Shown: piece by piece, positions 1 through 5,325 of the stretch
Numbering within the stretch: the first letter of the stretch is position 1
Layout of the letters: each line of letters opens with the position of its first letter
Assembly: GCA_937900305.1 (NCBI GenBank)
Contig: CALCCV010000609.1
Location: 1-5,325, forward strand
Source of the DNA: an uncultured Pseudobdellovibrionaceae bacterium
GTDB taxonomy: Bacteria > Bdellovibrionota > Bdellovibrionia > Bdellovibrionales > Bdellovibrionaceae
Length of the DNA: 5,325 nt
Direction of reading: 5' to 3'
Position numbers and translations under genes: made by a program
The notes under the pieces: generated by a model
Told to the model about the DNA's origin: nothing
The model's input: only the letters and a program-made list of their open reading frames with translations
The model's database searches: none

Positions 1-610
1 GTTTCTGAGCCTGAACTTGACCCTGCGCTGCATAAATTGCGGACTCCCGGCCTTCGCTCGGCAATTTGATTTTCTGTCCTGCCTTTAGCTGCAAATGTGC
101 GTAAAAAAGATCGGACTGCAGCACCACTGGACTTGAGTGCCCAAGTGCTTTTCCCAAAAGCAAACTCACGGAAACTCCATCAATTTCAAATCGCGGCAGA
201 CTTTCTTTCGGATAATGAATAAAACTGGGCTCACACTCTTCGACGTCTTCAGGCAGGGCGACCCACAATTGAATCCCATGTAAAGTGCTCGGCAGAGTGA
301 GTTGTTCTGGCGGAGTTCGCTCGGAGTGTACAATTCCCCGCCCAGCCGTCATCCAATTGATGGCACCGGCTTCGATGACTTTGTCTGAGCCTAGGCTGTC
401 CCGATGACGAATACGGCCTTCGAATAAGTATGTGACCGTCGCCAGACCAATGTGAGGATGCGGTCTGACGTTAATTCCCTGGCCGGGCTGAAATTTGGCC
501 GGACCCATGTGATCAAAAAAAACGAAAGGACCCACCATTCGATGACTCACAAATGGCAAAACTCGACGGACTGAAAATCCACCCAAATCTTTTTCTCGGC
601 CGATGACCAT
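1..610 (-). CDS. Pirin family protein (bicupin), 3' end cut by the window edge
   Basis: This gene is read on the minus strand from an ATG at 610 and stays open to the left edge, giving 203 residues without a stop. The N-terminus (DLGGFSVRRVLPF, then VGPFVFFDHMGPA) is the typical pirin opening. The cupin metal-binding set is complete: His51 and His53 in RPHPHIGL, and His95 and Glu97 in GRGIVHSER, matching the four iron ligands known from human pirin. Bacterial pirins of this type are usually about 230-300 residues, so the end of the second cupin domain is probably missing here. Some pirins have quercetinase activity and others act as regulatory partners; nothing here tells which. The start is uncertain by two codons: an AGGAG lies at 623-627, 12 nt from this ATG but only 6 nt from an in-frame TTG at 616. 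The gene is divergent from the ABC transporter pair. The family call is firm, the substrate unknown. Confidence 0.93.
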   Translation of the reverse strand, partial: MVIGREKDLGGFSVRRVLPFVSHRMVGPFVFFDHMGPAKFQPGQGINVRPHPHIGLATVTYLFEGRIRHRDSLGSDKVIEAGAINWMTAGRGIVHSERTPPEQLTLPSTLHGIQLWVALPEDVEECEPSFIHYPKESLPRFEIDGVSVSLLLGKALGHSSPVVLQSDLFYAHLQLKAGQKIKLPSEGRESAIYAAQGQVQAQK

Positions 611-622
611 TTTCAAAAAAAA

Positions 623-627
623 CTCCT
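623..627 (-). promoter_or_regulatory. Ribosome binding site of the pirin gene (AGGAG)
   Basis: On the minus strand AGGAG stands 12 nt before ATG 610 and 6 nt before an in-frame TTG at 616. The spacing slightly favours the TTG, the codon favours the ATG; the two proteins differ by only two residues. Its position also shows that the divergent ABC gene is unlikely to begin as far upstream as 603, because that ATG would lie inside the pirin coding sequence. Confidence 0.55.
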
Positions 628-702
628 CTCAGAGCCTGACACAAGTTTGCTTAACATCACTCAGAAAACCAGATAGCATTGTGAATCCATCGGCGCAAGC
701 GC

Positions 703-708
703 AGGAGA
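703..708 (+). promoter_or_regulatory. Ribosome binding site deciding a TTG start for the ABC ATPase (AGGAGA)
   Basis: AGGAGA lies 5 nt before an in-frame TTG at 714. The longest open frame starts at ATG 603, but that ATG has no purine-rich site before it, lies within the pirin gene on the other strand, and would add 37 N-terminal residues that look unlike an ABC protein. Starting at 714 gives MILAKSLVKSFG, the expected first beta-strand of an ABC ATPase. A second TTG at 720 is possible but more poorly spaced (11 nt). Confidence 0.6.
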
Positions 709-713
709 AAAAT

Positions 714-1625
714 TTGATATTGGCAAAATCTCTAGTGAAATCTTTCGGCACGTTTTCGGCGGTCGACGGTATCGATTTGCAGGTGCAAAAAGGGGAATGT
801 TTTGGTTTGCTAGGACCGAATGGTGCAGGCAAATCCACATTCATCAGTATGACCTATGGAACTGTGCAAAGAAGCCGCGGAGAGCTGTCTGTTTTTGGTT
901 ATGATCCCAAAACGGATAGTCGGGAAATCAAAAAACGAATGGGCGTTGTCACCCAAGAAAATGCCCTCGATGAAAGTTTGTCCGTTTTCGAAAACATGAT
1001 GATCTATGGTGCCTTTATCGGTTTGCCCAAGTCGGAGCGAAAATCTCGAATTGATGAACTTCTGGAGTATATGAATCTCGCTCACAAAAAAGAGGCGCTG
1101 ATTCAGACTTTATCTGGTGGAATGAAACGGCGACTTGTTTTTGTCCGCGCCCTATTGGGCAAACCAGAACTTTTGATTCTAGATGAGCCCACCACGGGGC
1201 TCGACCCGGCTGTTCGCCACCTGCTGTGGGGCAAAGTCAAAGAGCTTCACCAAGCAGGGACAACTATTGTGTTAACCACCCACTATATGCACGAAGCCGA
1301 AGTTCTCTGTGATCGATTGGTGATCCTGAATCGAGGAAAAATTGTAGCCGATGGATCTCCCCAACAAATGATACAGCAACACACTCCCGGATTTGTGGGT
1401 ATTTTTAAGCCAGAAGATAAAACTCATGTCGAAAAAATCGTTGCTAACGAAAAAAATTTGAATTTTCACGAAGACACATCTGGTTTGTATCTGCGAGCAC
1501 CGGATCTGAATCAGCTCGCAACCTTACATTCTAATCACGGGTTGCAACCCTTGCAAATTCGACCTTCGAATCTGGAAGATGTTTTTCTTAAACTCACCGG
1601 TCAGGAGCTTTCAGTCGATGCTTGA
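714..1625 (+). CDS. ABC transporter ATP-binding protein, NodI/DrrA type (ABC-2 exporter)
   Basis: This is the ATPase subunit of an ABC-2 type exporter, 303 residues from TTG 714, the usual length for NodI/DrrA proteins. All catalytic motifs are intact: Walker A GPNGAGKST at 34-42, Q-loop Gln81, signature LSGGM at 133-137, Walker B LLILDE at 153-158 with catalytic Glu158, D-loop GLDP at 162-165, and H-loop His190. The stretch TTHYMHEAEVLCDRL and the C-terminal PSNLEDVFLKLTG (284-296) are characteristic of the NodI/DrrA group, which drives export of amphipathic or glycolipid-like substrates. The downstream permease starts inside this gene (8-bp overlap), so the two are surely co-translated. The start is a judgement: ATG 603 would give 340 residues but overlaps the pirin gene and lacks a ribosome site. 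No nodulation genes are visible, so a Nod-factor role is not implied; the substrate cannot be read from sequence. Confidence 0.93.
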   Translation: MILAKSLVKSFGTFSAVDGIDLQVQKGECFGLLGPNGAGKSTFISMTYGTVQRSRGELSVFGYDPKTDSREIKKRMGVVTQENALDESLSVFENMMIYGAFIGLPKSERKSRIDELLEYMNLAHKKEALIQTLSGGMKRRLVFVRALLGKPELLILDEPTTGLDPAVRHLLWGKVKELHQAGTTIVLTTHYMHEAEVLCDRLVILNRGKIVADGSPQQMIQQHTPGFVGIFKPEDKTHVEKIVANEKNLNFHEDTSGLYLRAPDLNQLATLHSNHGLQPLQIRPSNLEDVFLKLTGQELSVDA

Positions 1626-2388
1626 ATCTCTAAAACTCTGCATGCACATTACACTTCGCAATTGGATGGTCTATAAAAAAGATTTCATCGCAAATATCTC
1701 GCCGACGATCGCCGACCCGGCGTTGATTCTGGTGTCTTTGGGCTTGGGCCTCGGTACCTATGTCACTAATGTCGAAGGCATGTCTTACATGCAGTTTTTA
1801 GCGCCAGGTTTGACCGTCGCTACGGCGCTCTTCACTTCGTTTTTTGAAAGTAGCTACGGTTTTTTTGTTCGAATGACTTTTGAAAATGTTTTTAAGGCCA
1901 TGTTGACGACTCCCATTGGCGTAAAGGAAGTGGTTTTGGGAGAATTGATTTGGGTTGCCTTGAAAGGCGCTGTCATGGCCGTTGGGGTCGCCATCGTTTT
2001 AGCACTTTGTGGAATGATGACCAACCCATGGATGATTCCCATGCTGTCTTTCGTGGGATTTTTGGTGGCGCTCCCTTGCGGCGCCATGGGATTATTGTCC
2101 ACCTCGTTCGTCAACAACATGAACCAATTCCAAACAGTCTATTCGTTCTTGATTGCTCCACTTTATTTTCTATCTGGTATCTTCTTTCCGATCGATCAGA
2201 TGTCCACACCCGTGCGAGCAGTGGCCGAAATTTTTCCACTGATTCACGGAGTTCGTTTGGCCCAGGCCCTGTTTTGGGATCGAGATATTTTTTCGACCTT
2301 GTTGTGCAGCGGTGGAATTTTAGTTTTGCAAAGTGCAATCTTGTGCGCATGGGCTTTCGTCCGCATTCGAAAAAAGCTCATTACTTAA
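1618..2388 (+). CDS. ABC-2 type permease, NodJ-like
   Basis: This is the membrane subunit that pairs with the preceding ATPase. From ATG 1618 it has 256 residues, typical for NodJ/ABC-2 permeases. About six hydrophobic segments are visible (roughly 31-49, 58-78, 107-131, 139-165, 174-192 and 229-248). Family landmarks are SSYGFFVRMTFENVFKAMLTTP (78-99, split here as SSYGFFVRM and FENVFKAMLTTP), the coupling-helix region that contacts the ATPase, and PLYFLSGIFFPIDQM (181-195), the conserved ABC-2 segment before the last helices. An AGGAG at 1603-1607 stands 10 nt before ATG 1618. An in-frame ATG at 1579 also exists but would extend the protein 13 residues further into the ATPase gene without need. 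The 8-bp overlap with the ATPase stop indicates translational coupling. Polarity and length suggest export of a lipid-linked or hydrophobic molecule, but the substrate is unknown. Confidence 0.92.
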   Translation: MLESLKLCMHITLRNWMVYKKDFIANISPTIADPALILVSLGLGLGTYVTNVEGMSYMQFLAPGLTVATALFTSFFESSYGFFVRMTFENVFKAMLTTPIGVKEVVLGELIWVALKGAVMAVGVAIVLALCGMMTNPWMIPMLSFVGFLVALPCGAMGLLSTSFVNNMNQFQTVYSFLIAPLYFLSGIFFPIDQMSTPVRAVAEIFPLIHGVRLAQALFWDRDIFSTLLCSGGILVLQSAILCAWAFVRIRKKLIT

Positions 2389-2442
2389 AACCTAACCTAT
2401 ATCCCCGGTCGCTTTCCTCATGTATCTTCGCACGAAGCCCCG

Positions 2443-2462
2443 GCCGCCTCTATCGGCGGGCC
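2443..2462 (+). terminator. GC-rich hairpin between the ABC pair and the PqiA gene, possible weak terminator
   Basis: GGCCGCC (2442-2448) can pair with GGCGGGCC (2455-2462), giving about 7 bp with one bulged G and a 6-nt loop, followed only by TTTCC. The lack of a real U-run makes efficient intrinsic termination unlikely. It may attenuate read-through from the ABC genes into the PqiA gene, or be chance in a GC-rich gap. A smaller perfect inverted repeat, CTTCG-CA-CGAAG, lies just before it at 2426-2437. No convincing promoter was seen between 2389 and 2485. Confidence 0.25.
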
Positions 2463-2485
2463 TTTCCATGAGATAAGGTCAAAAG

Positions 2486-3109
2486 ATGAAGGCGACGCCC
2501 TCCCATCCCCACTTTTACATGTGCCACCACTGCTCTCACTCCATTCCTGTGACCGACAACTATTTAGATGGGATCGTTTGTGATCGCTGTGGCCACTCCA
2601 ATCATCGGTTGAGGCCGAAATCTGCCGCTCTTTCGATGGCGTTTTCTTTGACCGCTCTGATCTTTTATGTGCCCGCGAATATTTTGCCATTTATGACGAT
2701 TGAGCTGTATGGACATCGCAATAGCTCCACAATTTGGAGCGGCATTTTGGCTCTGATCGAAGACGGCTCATGGCCCATCGGTGCCATCGTCTTTTTAGCG
2801 AGCATGCTGATCCCAATGCTGAAATTGGCGATTTTATTTTATCTGTCCGCCACCGCGCACACCCGAGCCCATCCGCGATTCAAGACAAGGCTCTTTCACT
2901 TTGTCGAAGCCATTGGCCGCTGGTCGATGCTCGATATTTTTTTGATGGCCGTTTTGGTTGCAATCATGAAGCTGGGTCCTTGGACTCACGTAACCCCCGA
3001 AGTGGGATCGCTGCTGTTTGCTCTCGTCGTTGTTTTCACGATGTTGGCCTCAGCCTACTTTGATCCCAAATTGCTTTGGCAAGATCTAGATCTGGAGAAA
3101 AAATCATGA
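2486..3109 (+). CDS. pqiA: PqiA/LetA-like integral membrane protein, single-module form
   Basis: This 207-residue inner-membrane protein belongs to the PqiA/YebS (LetA) family, which partners MCE proteins in moving lipids between inner and outer membranes. It opens with a zinc-ribbon-like CHHC (13-16) and CDRC (32-35), then four hydrophobic segments at roughly 47-70, 97-121, 147-166 and 173-193. Diagnostic motifs are YVPANILPFM (61-70), GRWSMLDIF (144-152) and FDPKLLW (192-198). E. coli PqiA and LetA contain two such modules in tandem, about 420 residues; here only one is present, so it may work as a dimer or as a minimal form. AAGG at 2475-2478 stands 7 nt before the ATG. The stop overlaps the start of the MCE gene (ATGA), fixing them as a co-translated pair. 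The family is secure; assignment to the Pqi rather than the Let branch is not. Confidence 0.93.
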   Translation: MKATPSHPHFYMCHHCSHSIPVTDNYLDGIVCDRCGHSNHRLRPKSAALSMAFSLTALIFYVPANILPFMTIELYGHRNSSTIWSGILALIEDGSWPIGAIVFLASMLIPMLKLAILFYLSATAHTRAHPRFKTRLFHFVEAIGRWSMLDIFLMAVLVAIMKLGPWTHVTPEVGSLLFALVVVFTMLASAYFDPKLLWQDLDLEKKS

Positions 3110-3960
3110 GGTCAGCCGTTGAACGTAAAATCTCTTCCCTAAAATCTACTTGGTATGTCTGGCTTTTCCCACTCTTTGCACTGTTGATCGCGGGATGGCT
3201 TTTTTTGAAATACCAAGAACAGCGAGGACCTGAAATTCAAATATTGTTCGACGATGCCTCGGGACTCGAAGCCGGCAAAACAAAAGTTCGCTATCGGGGC
3301 GTCGATATTGGTCAGGTGAAAAGAATTCGGATTTCACAAGACAACAAAGACGTCATTGCTGACGTGGCTCTCCAAAGCGATGCTGCCCAGTTCGCCGTCG
3401 AAGGATCAAAATTTTGGGTGGTCCTTCCTCAAGTGGGATTTGCGGGTGTTAGCGGTCTCGAAACTCTATTTGCGGGAACGTACATCGCCGTGGACCCAGG
3501 CTCGCCTCAAGCAGATATCAAAACAGATTTTCGCGGACGTCTGGGTAGCGAGACGAGTGAATCCGTTGAGGACACCAGCGCGTTCACCCTAGAAACCAAC
3601 AATCTTGAATCCGTCAGCGTTGGCGATTCTATCACGTTTCGCGGGCTCAAGGTGGGCAGTGTGACCAAAGTGGCGCTGTCAAAAACTGCTCAGATCGTCA
3701 CCGTCCAAATCAACATTCAAAATCGCTATGTGCGTTTGATTCGCACCAACACGGTTTTCTGGCGCAAAGTGGGTGTCCAAGCGAAGCTGGGACTCTTCAA
3801 CTCAGAGCTGAAAATAAATTCACTCGAAGCCCTCATGAAGGGTGGAATTGACTTTTTCACGCCAACCGAAGTGGGCCCGCGCGCAAAGGCCCAAACCAAA
3901 TTTGTTTTATTTGCGGGTCCACCCGAAGGCTGGGAAAAATGGAATCCGGTTCTTGAGTGA
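3106..3960 (+). CDS. PqiB/MlaD-like MCE protein with two MCE domains
   Basis: This 284-residue protein has a short cytoplasmic N-terminus, one transmembrane anchor at about 16-34, and a periplasmic part with two MCE domains. The first spans about 42-132 (IQILFDDASGLEAGKTKVRYRG, split as IQILFDDASGL and KVRYRGVDIGQV), the second about 159-253 (FTLETNNLESVSVGDSI, RGLKVGSV, and SLEALMKGGIDFFTP). Both keep the pore-loop area (VGFAGVSGLETLFAGTYIAV in the first). MCE proteins form hexameric rings that make a lipid channel. E. coli PqiB is about 546 residues with three MCE domains and a C-terminal helical needle; LetB has seven MCE domains. Here the third domain and the needle are absent, and the DNA after the stop in all three forward frames shows no leftover MCE sequence, so this looks like a true short form. 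The start is ATG 3106 (GGAG at 3093-3096); an in-frame ATG at 3076 lies inside the PqiA gene. The symbol is left blank because orthology to PqiB is unproven. Confidence 0.9.
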   Translation: MRSAVERKISSLKSTWYVWLFPLFALLIAGWLFLKYQEQRGPEIQILFDDASGLEAGKTKVRYRGVDIGQVKRIRISQDNKDVIADVALQSDAAQFAVEGSKFWVVLPQVGFAGVSGLETLFAGTYIAVDPGSPQADIKTDFRGRLGSETSESVEDTSAFTLETNNLESVSVGDSITFRGLKVGSVTKVALSKTAQIVTVQINIQNRYVRLIRTNTVFWRKVGVQAKLGLFNSELKINSLEALMKGGIDFFTPTEVGPRAKAQTKFVLFAGPPEGWEKWNPVLE

Positions 3961-4133
3961 CCTTCTTGAAAGACGTAGGCTGAACCACGGCACAGTTCGA
4001 GGCTCGCCAAGATTTGTGCATCAATTCTAAATTTGCCTAAGGCCCTTTCGACTGTCTAAACATTTGACGGCATCGTGGATAAAATTGAGCTAAACCCTCG
4101 CTTAAATTGGCTTCTTTTCGCCACCGCCCTCTC

Positions 4134-4158
4134 AAGTTGAGCATGAACCTTGCAACTT
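4134..4158. repeat. Inverted repeat at the start of the barrel gene
   Basis: AAGTTG (4134-4139) and CAACTT (4153-4158) are perfect 6-bp arms separated by 13 bp. They end 9 bp before ATG 4168, where the ribosome site should be; the sequence there has no clear Shine-Dalgarno match. An RNA hairpin or protein-binding site at this point could control translation of the barrel gene. Arms this short can occur by chance. Confidence 0.25.
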
Positions 4159-4167
4159 AGAACTTTG

Positions 4168-5070
4168 ATGAAACAGTTCTGGTTGGTCCTAATTTTTGCG
4201 ATCTCGTTTCAAGCGCCCCTTGCGCACGCGGTGAAAAAGAAGCCAAAGGCCTCCACTGCGGCGACGTCTTCCACTACCTCTGCCGTGAGCAAAACGAAAG
4301 TACCGAAGGCTCCCGCAACTTTCATGGATTCAATGCATCTCGACTCCTACCTCGAGTTTGGACGCTTGGTGAATGCGACCAAAGATGCGGAAGAGGGCTC
4401 CGATATCTACGACAGCTATTTGCATCTTTTTTTACTAACCCGTTATGACATGGGTCCTATTTACACCGCCGGAGTGCGAGTTGAAGCCACCAAACTTCAA
4501 ATAGCTTCAGACGACAGCAAAACTGATTTTGACTTGGTTCGCCCTTACCTTAGATTTTTGAAATTTGATCTTCCTTATGAAATCACTATGGGCACTACCG
4601 CCAGAGTTGTATTGCCAGCAAATACGGCCTCTCGTGACATTCAAACTTTCAAAGGTGGCTTGGGCCTGGCTGAAACAGTCAGTTTTGGAAAGTTGAACCT
4701 CCAGGTAGTCATGGAGTTTCAACAAAATTTTCACGAAAAAAAGACTCTCGACGACGAAGATAAATCTGTGAATACCGACAAAACAGCGGCCCTGACATTG
4801 AAACAGAACATCAAGTTGTCTAAAAAATTCAGTCTCATTTTAACAGGGATTTATTCGACGGCATGGGATTACGAAGGTGAAATGAATGAATCGTACTACA
4901 TAGATCAAAGCATCGCCTATGACCTCAATGACTCATGGGGCATCTATTTAACTCACAGTGTGACTGGCCCTCTTTTTAAATATGATGAGGAAGGCGATCC
5001 CCACCAAAACTTCTCGCTGATTTCTCCTGAGAATTCCTATCTTGCGACCGGGCTGACCTTTAATTTTTAA
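4168..5070 (+). CDS. Probable outer-membrane beta-barrel protein, family not recognised
   Basis: The 300-residue product begins with a Sec signal peptide, MKQFWLVLIFAISFQAPLAHA, cut after Ala21 (A-H-A). A low-complexity segment of about 30 residues rich in Lys, Ser, Thr, Ala and Pro follows (22-51). The rest alternates short amphipathic strands (for example SYLEFGRLV, LFLLTRYDM, YTAGVRVEAT, SLILTGIYS, WGIYLTHSVTGPLF) with acidic, probably surface-exposed loops (DDSKTDFD, KTLDDEDKSVNTDK, YEGEMNES, YDEEGDPHQN). It ends SYLATGLTFNF with a terminal Phe, the usual BAM-recognised end of barrel proteins. I do not recognise the family and assign no substrate. ATG 4168 is chosen because it gives a clean signal peptide; TTG 4150 is in frame and would add six residues, and neither has a good ribosome site. 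It follows the MCE gene after 207 bp and may be separately transcribed. Its 3' end overlaps the convergent MFS gene by 11 bp. Confidence 0.75.
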   Translation: MKQFWLVLIFAISFQAPLAHAVKKKPKASTAATSSTTSAVSKTKVPKAPATFMDSMHLDSYLEFGRLVNATKDAEEGSDIYDSYLHLFLLTRYDMGPIYTAGVRVEATKLQIASDDSKTDFDLVRPYLRFLKFDLPYEITMGTTARVVLPANTASRDIQTFKGGLGLAETVSFGKLNLQVVMEFQQNFHEKKTLDDEDKSVNTDKTAALTLKQNIKLSKKFSLILTGIYSTAWDYEGEMNESYYIDQSIAYDLNDSWGIYLTHSVTGPLFKYDEEGDPHQNFSLISPENSYLATGLTFNF

Positions 5071-5325
5071 AACTGATCTCTAGTGCGCTCTCGGTGACGG
5101 AAGGCGATGACACAAGCCTGCGGCGACCGAACCACAGGATGCCAAGCGCGAGTGACGAGGTCGCAGACATGATCATTGCCACAGGCAGAACTTCCTGCAC
5201 GTCAAACAATCCCACCGCGGTTGAAGTGATAGCCCCGATACTCATTTGCAAAAATCCCATCAATGCGGCCGCTCGTCCTGCATTCTTCGCGAAAGGTGCC
5301 AAAGCCAGAGCTGCTGAGTTCGGAT
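5060..5325 (-). CDS. MFS transporter, Bcr/CflA drug-resistance type, C-terminal part
   Basis: Read on the minus strand, this frame is open from the right edge to a TAA at 5060-5062, giving the last 87 residues of a protein. The visible start, PNSAALALAPFAKNAGRAAALMGFLQM, is typical of the loop and eleventh helix of Bcr/CflA multidrug transporters of the major facilitator superfamily, where a conserved glycine-rich stretch follows a short cytoplasmic or periplasmic loop. Two membrane segments are seen, roughly residues 16-38 and 45-66 of the fragment, then a short basic tail (FGRRR) and a hydrophilic end, as in the C-terminus of these 12-helix proteins. Apparent internal starts near 5300 are only in-frame codons of the longer gene. 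It faces the barrel gene tail to tail and overlaps its last 11 bp. Most of the protein lies outside the window, so substrate and intactness cannot be judged. Confidence 0.82.
   Translation of the reverse strand, partial: PNSAALALAPFAKNAGRAAALMGFLQMSIGAITSTAVGLFDVQEVLPVAMIMSATSSLALGILWFGRRRLVSSPSVTESALEISFKN

Noticed and set aside
647..679. TTGCTT and TAGCAT as a promoter for the ABC genes
   Set aside because: The 21-bp spacer is too long and both boxes match poorly.
629..1469. Several minus-strand open frames opposite the ABC ATPase
   Set aside because: They mirror an ATPase with all motifs intact; their translations show no family features.
1950..2471. A 173-codon open frame on the plus strand inside and beyond the permease gene
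   Set aside because: It lies in another frame of a clearly real permease, its translation is rich in Arg, Ser and His with no recognisable domain, and it has no ribosome site.
3842..4030. A plus-strand frame crossing the end of the MCE gene, considered as a frameshifted third MCE domain
   Set aside because: Its translation past 3960 (LLERRRLNHGTVRGSPRFVHQF) has no MCE features, so there is no sign of a broken longer gene.
4064..4094. TTGACG at 4064-4069 with GCTAAA at 4089-4094 as a promoter for the barrel gene
   Set aside because: The -35 is good but the -10 is poor and the 19-bp spacer is long; not strong enough to annotate.
3961..4167. Search for a terminator or small RNA in the gap after the MCE gene
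   Set aside because: Only short complementary bits (such as GAAC/GTTC near 3982-3998) were seen, with no stable stem followed by a T-run.

Overview
The window reads as part of a Gram-negative chromosome with mid-range GC. Evidence for a diderm envelope is a PqiA/MCE intermembrane-transport pair and a protein with the features of an outer-membrane beta-barrel (AxA signal peptide cleavage site, C-terminal Phe). The style of the genes (likely TTG starts, lineage-specific barrel with an unrecognised family, short overlaps) would fit Bdellovibrionota or a related deltaproteobacterial-type predator lineage. That placement is an impression from the reading, not a demonstrated assignment. No rRNA, tRNA, CRISPR array, insertion sequence, long repeat or attachment site was seen.

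Layout. Positions 1-610 (minus strand) hold most of a pirin-family cupin whose 3' end lies off the left edge. A short divergent gap (about 611-713) separates it from a plus-strand pair: an ABC ATPase of the NodI/DrrA type (714-1625) and its ABC-2 permease of the NodJ type (1618-2388), overlapping by 8 bp. After about 97 bp containing a small GC-rich hairpin comes a second plus-strand pair: a single-module PqiA-like membrane protein (2486-3109) and a two-MCE-domain PqiB/MlaD-like protein (3106-3960), joined by an ATGA overlap. A 207-bp non-coding gap precedes a probable outer-membrane barrel (about 4168-5070). This converges, with an 11-bp tail-to-tail overlap, on the C-terminal part of a minus-strand MFS transporter of the Bcr/CflA type (5060-5325) that runs off the right edge.

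How it works together. The five plus-strand genes are all envelope proteins: an ABC-2 exporter, a lipid-trafficking type PqiA/MCE pair, and a barrel. The two pairs are each clearly co-translated. Whether all five form one functional unit is inference. The most notable point is how compact the PqiA/MCE pair is: one PqiA module instead of the two in E. coli PqiA/LetA, and two MCE domains instead of three (PqiB) or seven (LetB), with no C-terminal needle and no PqiC neighbour. Otherwise the region looks like ordinary housekeeping and envelope genes, and I found no clear sign of a wholly new system.
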